Positions 33,044 to 40,943 of a stretch of 64,000 bases of DNA are shown piece after piece (positions within the stretch are counted from its first letter, which is position 1; each line of letters starts with the position of its first letter). The notes beneath the pieces were generated by a model. That model had not been told where the DNA came from and searched no databases. It saw only the letters and a program-made list of their open reading frames with translations. A program made the position numbers and the translations under genes. The stretch is from assembly GCF_023544445.1 (NCBI RefSeq), contig NZ_JALPVJ010000011.1, forward strand, positions 186,001-250,000, given 5' to 3'. Origin of the DNA: Actinoplanes sp. M2I2. Its GTDB lineage: Bacteria > Actinomycetota > Actinomycetes > Mycobacteriales > Micromonosporaceae.

Positions 33044-34420
33044 ATGGCCGCACCCGGCACCGACCTGACCGCTACGACCGGGCGCCGGGAGCGCACCGGC
33101 TGGTACTTCTACGACTGGGCCATGTCGGCCTTCTCCACGACCGTCCTGACCGTGTTCCTCGGCCCGTTCCTGACGACGGTCACCGAGATAGCCGCCGGCT
33201 GCCCGCTGGGCACCGACGACTGCACCGGCCGGGTCCACCCGTTCGGCATCGCCGTCGCCGCCGGCTCGTTCTACCCGTACGTGGTGTCGCTGTCGGTGCT
33301 GCTGACCGTGTTCGTCCTGCCGGTCATGGGAGCCGTCGCCGACCGGGCCGCGCGCAAGAAGCCGCTGCTGGCCGGGGCCGCGTTCCTGGGCGCCGCCGCC
33401 ACCGTGGCCATGGTCTTCGTGACCGGCGACCGCTACTGGCTGGGCGGGCTGCTGTTCCTGGTCGCCAACATCGCGTTCGGCGCGGCCGTGGTCGTCTACA
33501 ACTCGTTCCTGCCGCAACTGGCCGGCCCCGACGAACGCGACAAGGTCTCCAGCCGCGGCTGGGCGCTGGGCTACCTCGGCGGCGGTCTGCTGCTGGCGGC
33601 CAACCTGGTCGCGGTGATGCTGCTGTCGGTCGACGGCGACGACCAGCGCACCCTGGACATCGCCCGGTTCTGCATCGTCAGCGCCGGCCTGTGGTGGGCC
33701 GCGTTCACGCTGGTCCCGTTGCGCTGGCTCAAGGAACACCCGGCCGCCGGGGCGGCCACCACCCGCGGCAACGTGCTCACCGACGGGTTCAAACAGCTCG
33801 GGCACACGCTGCGCAGCCTCAAGGCGTACCCGTTGACGCTGTTCTTCCTGCTCGCCTATCTGATCTACAACGACGGCATCCAGACCGTCATCGCGCTGGC
33901 CGCCCAGTTCGGCAGCGAGGAACTCGACCTGGGCCAGTCCACCCTGATCGTGACCATCCTGATCGTGCAGTTCCTCGCGTTCGGCGGCGCCCTGGCCCTG
34001 GGCGCGCTGGCCGCCCGGATCGGCGCCCGCAAGACGGTGCTGCTCAGCCTGGCCCTGTGGCTGGTCGTCATCGTCGCCGCGTACTGGCTGCCGGCCGGGC
34101 AACCCCTGCCGTTCATGCTGCTCGGCGCGGGCATCGGCATCGTCCTGGGCGGCAGCCAGGCCCTCAGCCGCAGCCTGTTCTCCCAGCTCATCCCGCACGG
34201 CAAGGAGGGCGAGTACTACGGCTTCTACGAGATCAGCGACAAGGGCACCAGCTGGCTCGGCCCGCTGCTGTTCGGCCTGATCTTCCAGCTCACCGACAGC
34301 TACCGGCTCGGCATCATCTCGCTGGTCGTGTTCTTCGTGGTCGGCGGCGTCCTGCTGGCCTTCGTCCCGATCCGCCGCGCCATCACCGCCGTCGGCAACA
34401 CACCCCCCAGACTGCTCTGA
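33044..34420 (+). CDS. MFS transporter (UMF1 / Atg22-like family)
   Basis: The 458-residue protein has about 12 transmembrane helices and the signature opening WYFYDWAMSAFSTTVLTVFL of the UMF1 (Atg22-like) branch of the major facilitator superfamily. A cytoplasmic loop DRAARKKPL follows TM3, and the C-half carries EGEYYGFYEISDKGTSWLGP. Yeast Atg22 exports amino acids from the vacuole, while bacterial substrates are unknown. Its stop codon overlaps the start of the GntR gene (TGATG), so the two are co-translated. Confidence 0.88.
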   Translation: MAAPGTDLTATTGRRERTGWYFYDWAMSAFSTTVLTVFLGPFLTTVTEIAAGCPLGTDDCTGRVHPFGIAVAAGSFYPYVVSLSVLLTVFVLPVMGAVADRAARKKPLLAGAAFLGAAATVAMVFVTGDRYWLGGLLFLVANIAFGAAVVVYNSFLPQLAGPDERDKVSSRGWALGYLGGGLLLAANLVAVMLLSVDGDDQRTLDIARFCIVSAGLWWAAFTLVPLRWLKEHPAAGAATTRGNVLTDGFKQLGHTLRSLKAYPLTLFFLLAYLIYNDGIQTVIALAAQFGSEELDLGQSTLIVTILIVQFLAFGGALALGALAARIGARKTVLLSLALWLVVIVAAYWLPAGQPLPFMLLGAGIGIVLGGSQALSRSLFSQLIPHGKEGEYYGFYEISDKGTSWLGPLLFGLIFQLTDSYRLGIISLVVFFVVGGVLLAFVPIRRAITAVGNTPPRLL

Positions 34421-34794
34421 TGGACATCACCATCGACGCCGCCTCGGCCACCCCGCCCTACGAGCAGGTGCGGCTGCGCATCGCCGCGCTGGCCGCCGAG
34501 GGCGCCCTGACCGCCGGGGACAAACTGCCTCCCGTACGCGCCCTGGCCGCGGACCTGGGCCTGGCGGCGAACACGGTGGCCCGCGCCTACCGCGAGCTCG
34601 AACTGGCCGGCCTCGTCGAGACCCGGGGCCGGCTCGGCACGGTCGTCACCGCCCGCGCGGCCGGCACCTCGGCCCAGGCCCAGAGAGCCGCCCAGGCGTA
34701 CGCCGAGAAGGTCCAGGGCTTGGGGGTGCCGCCCGAAACAGCGCTGGCGCTGGTCCGGGCGGCCCTCGGCCTGCCGAACGCGGCACCCGGCTGA
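34420..34794 (+). CDS. Short GntR-family (YtrA-like) regulator
   Basis: The 124-residue protein is a stand-alone GntR winged HTH with PPYEQVRLRIAALAAEGALT, GDKLPPVRALAADLGLAANT and VARAYRELELAGLVETRGRL, then a short helical tail. This size matches the YtrA subfamily, which usually controls adjacent transporter genes. It is translationally coupled to the MFS gene and may regulate it, although YtrA-type regulators more often come first in their operons. Confidence 0.87.
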   Translation: MDITIDAASATPPYEQVRLRIAALAAEGALTAGDKLPPVRALAADLGLAANTVARAYRELELAGLVETRGRLGTVVTARAAGTSAQAQRAAQAYAEKVQGLGVPPETALALVRAALGLPNAAPG

Positions 34795-34812
34795 CCACCG
34801 GCGCGAAGCCGC

Positions 34813-35322
34813 TCAGAGACCGTGCCGGGGCTCCAGCTCCTCGTACAGCTCACCCGGCTCGGCGTACCAGACCGGCGCGTCCGGGTCGGCGGTGGTCGCG
34901 ATCCGCAGTTTCGTCAGGCCGCCGAGCTCGGGCAGCTCGTCCGGGGCGAACCAGCCGACCTCCAGCGACTCGTCACCGTCGGGCCGGGGCTCGCCGCCCA
35001 CGGCCCGGCAGCGGAACCACACGGCCAGGTACGAGCACTTGTCCCCGTTGGGGTACTCGGTCTCGTGCACGGCCACCCCGGCCAGGTTCTGGATCTCGGC
35101 GACCACCCCGGTCTCCTCGGTGACCTCGCGCAGGATCGCCTCGGCGGGCTGCTCCCCCGGCTCGATCATCCCCGCCGGCAGCGACCACTGGCCGTTGTCG
35201 GAGCGCCGCAGCAGCAGGATCCGCCCCTGCTCGTCGCGGACCACCGCGCCGGCGCCGGGCAGCAGGAGCAGGTCGTGTCCGATGTGCTCACGCATCCGCG
35301 TGACGTATTCCGGGACTGGCAT
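34813..35322 (-). CDS. Nudix hydrolase
   Basis: The 169-residue protein carries a complete Nudix box, GMIEPGEQPAEAILREVTEE followed by TGV, fitting GX5EX7REUXEEXGU. It should hydrolyse a nucleoside diphosphate linked to another moiety, with Mg2+. The substrate is not evident; VHETEYPNGDKCSYLAVWFR resembles enzymes annotated as ADP-ribose pyrophosphatase-like. It stands alone, convergent with the GntR gene. Confidence 0.88.
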   Translation of the reverse strand: MPVPEYVTRMREHIGHDLLLLPGAGAVVRDEQGRILLLRRSDNGQWSLPAGMIEPGEQPAEAILREVTEETGVVAEIQNLAGVAVHETEYPNGDKCSYLAVWFRCRAVGGEPRPDGDESLEVGWFAPDELPELGGLTKLRIATTADPDAPVWYAEPGELYEELEPRHGL

Positions 35323-35411
35323 ACGGCCGACGCTAATCGATCACGGCCAGCCCGGCCGTCACCCGCCGGTGGGTACGCAAATCCGGTGGACACCGATGCG
35401 AGGATCGGAGC

Positions 35412-36107
35412 ATGACTGCGCGGACACCGGCCGGCTCCGACGGGTTCGCCGGCTACCTCGCATCGCTGGCCCGCTCCTGGGAAGCCCTGGCGGCGCCGCA
35501 CGACGACGCCGCCGTCACCCGCGGCGACGGGTTCTTCGCGGCCCGGTTCGCCCGCCACCCGGTGCTCAACAACGCCGTGCTGCTCGACCCGGCCCGGGTC
35601 GGCGACGCCCGGGCGGTGTTCGAGGGCACCGGCTCCTACGCGATCTGGTCGGCCGACGAGCCGGCCGGGGCCGCGCTGGCCGCGGCCGGGCTGCGCCGGG
35701 ACATGACGACCGTGCCGATGCGGGCCGACCTGGCCGCCCTCGACGAGGCCCCCGGCCCGGACGACGGCGTGCTCGTCGAGGTCGACCCGGGGGTGGTCGC
35801 CACGATCTGCGAGGTCGACGACGAGTTGCTGCGCGACGTGCCGGGCCTGCTGGCCTTCGCCACCGCCGGGCACGAGTCGTGCCTGGTGCTGCTCGACGCC
35901 GGCGACGACGTCAACGTGTCGTTCGTCGAGACCCGGCCCGCCGACCGCCGCCGCGGCCTGGCCCGCGCCGTCCTGCGGCGGGCGCTGTGGGAGGCCCGCC
36001 GGCGGGGTTACGCCTCGGCCAGCCTGCAGTCGACCGAGATGGCCGAGACGCTGTACGCCGGGGCCGGGTTCGTGCCGGTCGGCCGCTGGCAGGAATGGGT
36101 GCCCTGA
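35412..36107 (+). CDS. GNAT family N-acetyltransferase (long N-terminal region)
   Basis: The 231-residue protein has a GNAT module at its C-terminal end: SFVETRPADRRRGLARAVLR is the acetyl-CoA motif, and SLQSTEMAETLYAGAGFVPV follows. The first 130 residues form a second, more degenerate GNAT-like half (VLLDPARVGDARAVFEGTGS). AGGATCGGAG precedes the ATG. The acceptor is unknown. Confidence 0.78.
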   Translation: MTARTPAGSDGFAGYLASLARSWEALAAPHDDAAVTRGDGFFAARFARHPVLNNAVLLDPARVGDARAVFEGTGSYAIWSADEPAGAALAAAGLRRDMTTVPMRADLAALDEAPGPDDGVLVEVDPGVVATICEVDDELLRDVPGLLAFATAGHESCLVLLDAGDDVNVSFVETRPADRRRGLARAVLRRALWEARRRGYASASLQSTEMAETLYAGAGFVPVGRWQEWVP

Positions 36108-36119
36108 CCCGGCACCGGC

Positions 36120-37073
36120 TCACCGGCCGCCGGGCGGGGCCCCGCGCATGACCAGGATGTGCCACACGTACTTGAGCAGTTGCAACACCTCGGCCGGGGA
36201 CCCGAACGACGCCCACGCCCGCGGCTCCCGCGTGGCCCGGCCGACCAGCGCCGCGTCCAGCACCTCCCGGCCGTACCGGTCGGCGACGGCCCGCGCCAGC
36301 GGCGGCACCTGCGGGCCCTTCAGATCGGCCGGGAAATCGTCCGCGGGCAGCACGAAACCGGGCGCCCACCGCACCGGCGGGCCCAGACCGCGCAGCTGCG
36401 CCTCCACCGGCGTACCGCGGAAACCGGGGTCGGCCACGACGGCCGTGACGTCCTCGGCCAGGGTGATGCCGCCGTGGACCTGGGCCTCGACGTAGTCGTC
36501 CATCGCCCGGCCCGCGTGCACCCGGTCCGCCCCCAGCTGCCGCACCCACTCGGCGGGCGAGGACGCGGCCAGGTTGAGCGCCCGCCCGGTGCCGGCGACC
36601 TCGTCGAGCAACGCCGCCCACACCGCACCGAACGTGGCCGCCGTCCCGAACACCGTCGGCTCCGTGAAACTGTCGCCATGACTGAACGTGGCCCGCTGCG
36701 ACACGTGAGCGGCCAGGACCAGATGGCAGCTGCCGAACCGCGGCGACGCCCCGTCCGGATGACCGGCCAGATTCAGCGCGCCGTACACCGGCCGGCCCAC
36801 CGGACCCGCATAGACGCCCGGGAACATGCGCTGCTCCCACCCGTCCCGGTCGCCGCCCGCGAACGCGGTCAGCCCGCCGTTGGAGATCCGCGTCTCGAAC
36901 TGGCTGCGGTAGACACCCTCGGCGGCCAGATGCTCGGCCACCGTCAGACCGTCGGCCAGCAACCTGTCCGGATGGAAGTTCACCGTGATCGCCGCCGACG
37001 GCACCTCCGCGGGCGTCACCTGCGGAAACAACTCCCGCACGTGCCGCAACGCGCGCTCGCCGGCCGACGTCAC
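36120..37073 (-). CDS. DUF3626 family protein
   Basis: The 317-residue protein matches DUF3626 in length and in phrases such as ITVNFHPDRLLADGLTVAEH, LAAEGVYRSQFETRISNGGL and a C-terminal GREVLDAALVGRATREP. The family may be an ADP-ribosyltransferase-like toxin group, but its function is not settled. No signal peptide is seen. Its ATG overlaps the uppP stop by four bases, so it is the distal gene of a uppP-DUF3626 operon. Confidence 0.78.
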   Translation of the reverse strand: MTSAGERALRHVRELFPQVTPAEVPSAAITVNFHPDRLLADGLTVAEHLAAEGVYRSQFETRISNGGLTAFAGGDRDGWEQRMFPGVYAGPVGRPVYGALNLAGHPDGASPRFGSCHLVLAAHVSQRATFSHGDSFTEPTVFGTAATFGAVWAALLDEVAGTGRALNLAASSPAEWVRQLGADRVHAGRAMDDYVEAQVHGGITLAEDVTAVVADPGFRGTPVEAQLRGLGPPVRWAPGFVLPADDFPADLKGPQVPPLARAVADRYGREVLDAALVGRATREPRAWASFGSPAEVLQLLKYVWHILVMRGAPPGGR

Positions 37074-37906
37074 TTCGGCTCGATCGTATTCGTGATCAGC
37101 AGCACCATCAGCAGGACACCCAGCGCCACCCGGTAGTAGATGAAAACGCTGTACGAGTGCCGCGACACGAACCTCAGCAACCAGTTCACCGAGAAGTACG
37201 CCACCACGAAACTCACCGCGGTCGCGATCAGCGTGTTCGCCCAGCCCACCCCGGCCGAGATGTTCCCGGCCTCCTCGACGCCCTGCAGCACCGACGCGCC
37301 CAGCAGCGCCGGGATCGACAGGAAGAACGACAACTTCGTCACCGTCACCCGGTCGAAGTCACGCAGCAGACCGGCCGACATGGTGGCGCCCGACCGCGAC
37401 ACCCCCGGGATCAGCGCCAGACACTGCACCAGGCCGATGATCAGCGAGTCCTTCCACGTCACATCCTCCTGATGGCGCACCTGGGTGGCCGCGCGATCGG
37501 CGAACGCCATCACCCCCGACCACAGGATCAGCGCGCCGGCCACGAACCACAGGCTCCGCAGCGTCGTCTCCACCTGATCCTTGAACAACAACGCCACGAT
37601 CACGATCGGGATCGCGCCCAGCAGCACCGCCCACCCGAACCGGAAATCCGGGTTGTCCCGCTTGTCCTTGCTGAAAACCCCGGCCAGGAACGCCGGAACC
37701 ACCCGGACGATGTCCTTGCGCAGGAAGATGATCGTCGCCAGCACCGCACCCGACTGGATGATCACCGTGAACGCGGTGATCGCCGGATCGTCGATCCGGT
37801 AACCCAGCAGCTTCTCGAGAATCGTCAGGTGGCCGGTGCTCGACACGGGCAGGAACTCGGTAAAGCCCTCAACGGCGCCCAGCAGCACCGCTTCGAAGAT
37901 GTTCAA
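37070..37906 (-). CDS. uppP: Undecaprenyl-diphosphatase UppP (BacA type)
   Basis: The 278-residue membrane protein has the two UppP signatures, GAVEGFTEFLPVSSTGHL near the N-terminus and LIPGVSRSGATMSAGLLRDF in the middle, with about eight transmembrane helices. It dephosphorylates undecaprenyl diphosphate to recycle the lipid carrier of cell-wall synthesis and gives some bacitracin resistance. The start is a TTG at 37906, with AAAGAGGCGG upstream. The N-terminus MNIFEAVLLG is as expected, so the rare start codon is credible. A TATGCT -10 lies at about 37945. Confidence 0.93.
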   Translation of the reverse strand: MNIFEAVLLGAVEGFTEFLPVSSTGHLTILEKLLGYRIDDPAITAFTVIIQSGAVLATIIFLRKDIVRVVPAFLAGVFSKDKRDNPDFRFGWAVLLGAIPIVIVALLFKDQVETTLRSLWFVAGALILWSGVMAFADRAATQVRHQEDVTWKDSLIIGLVQCLALIPGVSRSGATMSAGLLRDFDRVTVTKLSFFLSIPALLGASVLQGVEEAGNISAGVGWANTLIATAVSFVVAYFSVNWLLRFVSRHSYSVFIYYRVALGVLLMVLLITNTIEPK

Positions 37907-37960
37907 CCCCGACCGCCTCTTTGATCCGCTTTTTACCGCCGCCGAGCATAGGGGTCCCCG

Positions 37961-38890
37961 TCATCCCCCGGCGCGGCGGGCACGCGCGGCAGCGATCATG
38001 TAGGCCGGATCACGATCCAGATTGTGCCGGTCCCGGTCGTACCGGCGGGTCGTCCGCGGATCGGCGTGACCCATCGCGTCCTGCACATCCTCCAACGGGA
38101 CACCCTCGGCCCGGGCTGCCGTCGCGAACGCGTGCCGCAACGAGTGCGGCGACAACCGGTCGGCCTCCTGGATCCCCGCCTCACCGGCCAGCCGCCGGAT
38201 CAACCGGAACACCGCGTGCCGATCCAGCCGCCCACCCGTCGACGTGACGAACAACGGCCCCTCCGCGTCACCACGCACCGCCAGATAGCCGTCCAGCGCC
38301 GCCGACGCCGCCGGAGTCAGAGCCCGGCGCCGCTGCTTGCCGCCCTTGCCGACGAACCGGACCGTCCGATGACCACGCTCCCAGCCCAGATCACCCAGAT
38401 CCAGGCCGACCAGCTCACCGACCCGCAGACCCAGATCGGCCAGGATGGTCATCACCGCGAAATGGCGCACCCCCGCCGACGCCGCGGCCGCCAGCAGCGC
38501 GTCGACCTCCTCCGGAGCCAGGCCCAGGGTCGCCGAATGATCCCGCGACACATACGGGCGGTCCGCCCCGGCCACCGGGTTCGCGTCGATCGCCCGGATC
38601 TTCATCAAGAAGTCGTACCAACTCGACAAACCCGACAACTTGCGGGCCACCGTCGCCGGCGCCAGCTTCAACGACTCCAAACCCCGCGCGTACGCGTTCA
38701 CATCCAGGAACGACACCCGCAGCGGATCAGCGCCCCGCTCCGCACACCACGCCAACCACGCCGACACATCCCGCCGGTACGCCGCCCGCGTGTGCTCCGA
38801 CAACCGCCGGTTCGCCAGCCACGCCTCCGTGACCTGCTCCGCCGGCCCACCGACGGCCAGCTCCCCACCCTGTCTCGGCACCACGACCAT
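37961..38890 (-). CDS. Tyrosine recombinase/integrase, XerD-like
   Basis: The 309-residue protein has an N-terminal core-binding domain (WLANRRLSEHTRAAYRRDVS) and a catalytic domain with Arg in ADLGLRVGELVGL, His-x-x-Arg in LSPHSLRHAFATAARAEG, and the C-terminal HADPRTTRRYDRDRHN containing the nucleophilic tyrosine. Size and layout are XerC/XerD-like. It differs from the recombinase at 8630 in sequence and context. No attachment site or cargo genes are seen nearby; uppP and the ABC-F gene flank it. Confidence 0.85.
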   Translation of the reverse strand: MVVVPRQGGELAVGGPAEQVTEAWLANRRLSEHTRAAYRRDVSAWLAWCAERGADPLRVSFLDVNAYARGLESLKLAPATVARKLSGLSSWYDFLMKIRAIDANPVAGADRPYVSRDHSATLGLAPEEVDALLAAAASAGVRHFAVMTILADLGLRVGELVGLDLGDLGWERGHRTVRFVGKGGKQRRRALTPAASAALDGYLAVRGDAEGPLFVTSTGGRLDRHAVFRLIRRLAGEAGIQEADRLSPHSLRHAFATAARAEGVPLEDVQDAMGHADPRTTRRYDRDRHNLDRDPAYMIAAARARRAGG

Positions 38891-38902
38891 CCGCCCATGG
38901 TG

Positions 38903-40486
38903 TCAGCTTTCGATCACCGCGCCGTCCGCGACATGCCAGCGCCGGCCGAACCCGAGCGCCTCCGCGAAATACCGGTCATGAGTCACCACCACCAGAGTCC
39001 CCCGATACCGGCGCAACGCCTCCTCGACCACCTCCAGCGCATCCAGATCCAGGAAGTTGGTCGGCTCGTCCAGCAACAACACCCGCGCCGGGCTGTTCAC
39101 CAGCACCGCCAGCAGAAGCCGCCGCAACTCCCCCGCCGACAAAGAACTCAACCGCGCGTCCCACTGATCCGCGCCGAACTGATGACCCTCCAGCAGCCGC
39201 TCGGCATCATCGAGATACACCGGCACCCGCGACCGGAAGAACTCCATCACCGTCGACCCCGACCGCAACCCGTCCGTGGTCTGCGGCAACACCGCCGTCT
39301 CAGGCCCGGCCAGCGCGTTCAGCAACGTCGTCTTCCCCGCCCCGTTGCGCCCCGTGACCAAAATCCGGTCACCGCGCCGCACCTCGACCGCCACACCGTC
39401 GAGCAGCACCCGGTCGCCGGCCCGGACAGTCACATCCCGTACGGCCAGCACCACCTCACCCGCGGGCGCCCGATCAGCCGGAAACGCCAACGTCAGCGGC
39501 GGCCGCGTCCGGGGCCGCGCGATCCACCGCACCGACTCCATCTGCCGGCGCAACCGCCGCTCCCGCACCTTCGCCTTGCGCGCCACCAACCGGGCCACCC
39601 GCCGCAGATGCGGACCGGCCACCCCCAGCCCCGACGCGTTCTCCACCCCCCGCGAGAACTCCTTCGTCCGCTCGATATCCGCCTCCCACCGCCGGCGGTC
39701 CTTCTCCTGCGCCTCGAAATCCAGCAACAACCGCTCCCAGCGACGCTGCTTCTCCGCCCGGTACGCCGTGTAACCGCCACCCGGATAGTCCTGCACCTCG
39801 GTGTCGATCCCGTCGATCTCCAGGACCCGCGACACCACCGCGTCGAGAAACGCCCGGTCATGGCTGACCGTCAGAACCCCACCCGGGTACGCCTTCAACC
39901 AGCCCTGCAACCACGCCACACCCTCGGCGTCCAAATGGTTGGTCGGCTCGTCCAGCAACAACACCTCAGGCTCGTCCAGCAACGCCCGGGCCAACAGCAA
40001 CCGCGCCTGCTCACCCCCACTGACCTGCCACAACGCCAGATCGTCGGGCAAGTGCGCGATGTCCAGCCGCTGCCGGATCTCGGTGATCCGCGCCTCCGCC
40101 GACCACCCCTCGAGAGCCGTCCACCGCTCCTGCACGGCCCCGTACTCGGCCAGCACATCGTCACCGACGGCCAGACGCCGCTCCAGCTCCCGCATCGACC
40201 GGGTCACCCCGGCCAGCTCCCCCAGCCCGCCGGTGAGGAAATCACCCACCGTCCCGTCCGGATCGGGCATCTGCTGCGGCACATGACCCACCCGGGCACC
40301 CGGCCCGTACGTGACACTGCCCGCCTGCGGCCGCAACTCCCCCGCCAGCACCCGCAGCAACGTCGACTTACCGGCCCCGTTCGGCCCCACCACCCCGACC
40401 CGGTCACCGTCCCCGATCACCAGATCGAGCCCGGCGAACAACGGCTCGCCGTCATACGAGCAACTCAGACCGACAACCTTCAACAC
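38903..40486 (-). CDS. ABC-F family ATPase (ribosome protection/translation factor type)
   Basis: The GTG at 40486, with GGAGGG four bases upstream, gives 527 residues with two ABC domains and no membrane segments. Domain 1 has GPNGAGKST, SGGEQARLLLARAL and LLLDEPTNHLD; domain 2 has GRNGAGKTT, SLSAGELRRLLLAV and LLLDEPTNFLD. The inter-domain linker (about 215-320) is Arg-rich and charged. ABC-F proteins bind the ribosomal E site and either assist translation or expel antibiotics. A 360-base leader with a possible upstream ORF suggests regulated expression, which is common among resistance-type ABC-F genes. Confidence 0.88.
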   Translation of the reverse strand: MLKVVGLSCSYDGEPLFAGLDLVIGDGDRVGVVGPNGAGKSTLLRVLAGELRPQAGSVTYGPGARVGHVPQQMPDPDGTVGDFLTGGLGELAGVTRSMRELERRLAVGDDVLAEYGAVQERWTALEGWSAEARITEIRQRLDIAHLPDDLALWQVSGGEQARLLLARALLDEPEVLLLDEPTNHLDAEGVAWLQGWLKAYPGGVLTVSHDRAFLDAVVSRVLEIDGIDTEVQDYPGGGYTAYRAEKQRRWERLLLDFEAQEKDRRRWEADIERTKEFSRGVENASGLGVAGPHLRRVARLVARKAKVRERRLRRQMESVRWIARPRTRPPLTLAFPADRAPAGEVVLAVRDVTVRAGDRVLLDGVAVEVRRGDRILVTGRNGAGKTTLLNALAGPETAVLPQTTDGLRSGSTVMEFFRSRVPVYLDDAERLLEGHQFGADQWDARLSSLSAGELRRLLLAVLVNSPARVLLLDEPTNFLDLDALEVVEEALRRYRGTLVVVTHDRYFAEALGFGRRWHVADGAVIES

Positions 40487-40571
40487 AAGACCCTCCACGG
40501 GGGCGAGAACCGACAGGACAGCGCCTGCGAGCCGCGGCAGCGGCGAGGCGTTCACGAAAGTCGGGTCGCTC

Positions 40572-40841
40572 TCACATGGAAAAGGGCACTCCCTGCGCTG
40601 GACAACAGATCCGACGCCCACAATGCCCGCCCCCGACCACCTCCGCAACCGAAATCCCGCCGCGCCGCCGGCTGCCTTCGCCGTGTCGGTGGGCACGGTC
40701 GTCCCCAGGTCCCCGCCTTCGCAACACCGCGAGTCCACCCGGAGGCCCGCCCGCGCAGCCTGAAATCGAAAGGGGGGATGTCGTTGATTCCTTTTTGTTC
40801 TTCGGTTTTGGGTTTTGAGGTGCGCCGGTGTTCAGGCGCAC
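40572..40841 (-). CDS. Possible upstream ORF in the ABC-F leader
   Basis: A GTG at 40841, a few bases downstream of the predicted minus-strand transcription start, opens an 89-codon frame beginning MRLNTGAPQNPKPKNKKEST and ending in CPAQGVPFSM, 85 bases before the ABC-F start. Its first 20 codons are unusually AT-rich (AAC, AAA, AAG, GAA, TCA). A GTGCGCC...GGCGCAC hairpin spans 40820-40841. It could be an attenuator peptide, but there is no direct evidence of translation. Confidence 0.3.
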   Translation of the reverse strand: MRLNTGAPQNPKPKNKKESTTSPLSISGCAGGPPGGLAVLRRRGPGDDRAHRHGEGSRRRGGISVAEVVGGGHCGRRICCPAQGVPFSM

Positions 40842-40846
40842 GCCTG

Positions 40847-40871
40847 CTAAGCCGTCCTAGGATGGTGGTTG
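40847..40871. promoter_or_regulatory. Symmetric -10 (TCCTAGGA core), possible divergent promoter
   Basis: CTAAGCCGTCCTAGGATGG and the following TGGTTG contain TAGGAT on the plus strand and TAGGAC on the minus strand, both plausible -10 elements sharing CCTAGG. The position suits divergent transcription of the ABC-F gene and the siderophore operon. A very similar motif lies at 50681-50706. Confidence 0.45.
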
Positions 40872-40943
40872 GTTACTGCGTTCTCGCTCACCTCGGAGTG
40901 GGCCCGGATCGATCGGGCCGGAGCGGTACGGAGAATTGACGAC

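Larger units (their letters stand above)
40487..40943. other. Long intergenic region between ABC-F and siderophore genes
   Basis: This 457-base region holds the leader of the ABC-F gene, an AT-rich and T-rich patch at about 40780-40820, and a symmetric -10 region at about 40853-40864 that could serve both directions. A 5' leader of about 75 bases precedes the siderophore operon. I looked for an IdeR/DmdR iron box (TTAGGTTAGGCTAACCTAA-like) and did not find a convincing one. Confidence 0.6.

Noticed and set aside
31262..34198. 978-codon open frame on the minus strand
   Set aside because: It lies opposite the second dynamin gene, the acidic gene and the MFS gene, its translation has no domain, and such antisense frames are expected from GC-rich third positions.
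38024..40939. 971-codon open frame on the plus strand
   Set aside because: It runs antisense to the recombinase and ABC-F genes, is Arg/Pro/His-rich and has no domain.
40800..40943. IdeR/DmdR iron box before the siderophore operon
   Set aside because: CTAAGCCGTCCTAG has some likeness to half an iron box, but spacing and symmetry do not fit TTAGGTTAGGCTAACCTAA.
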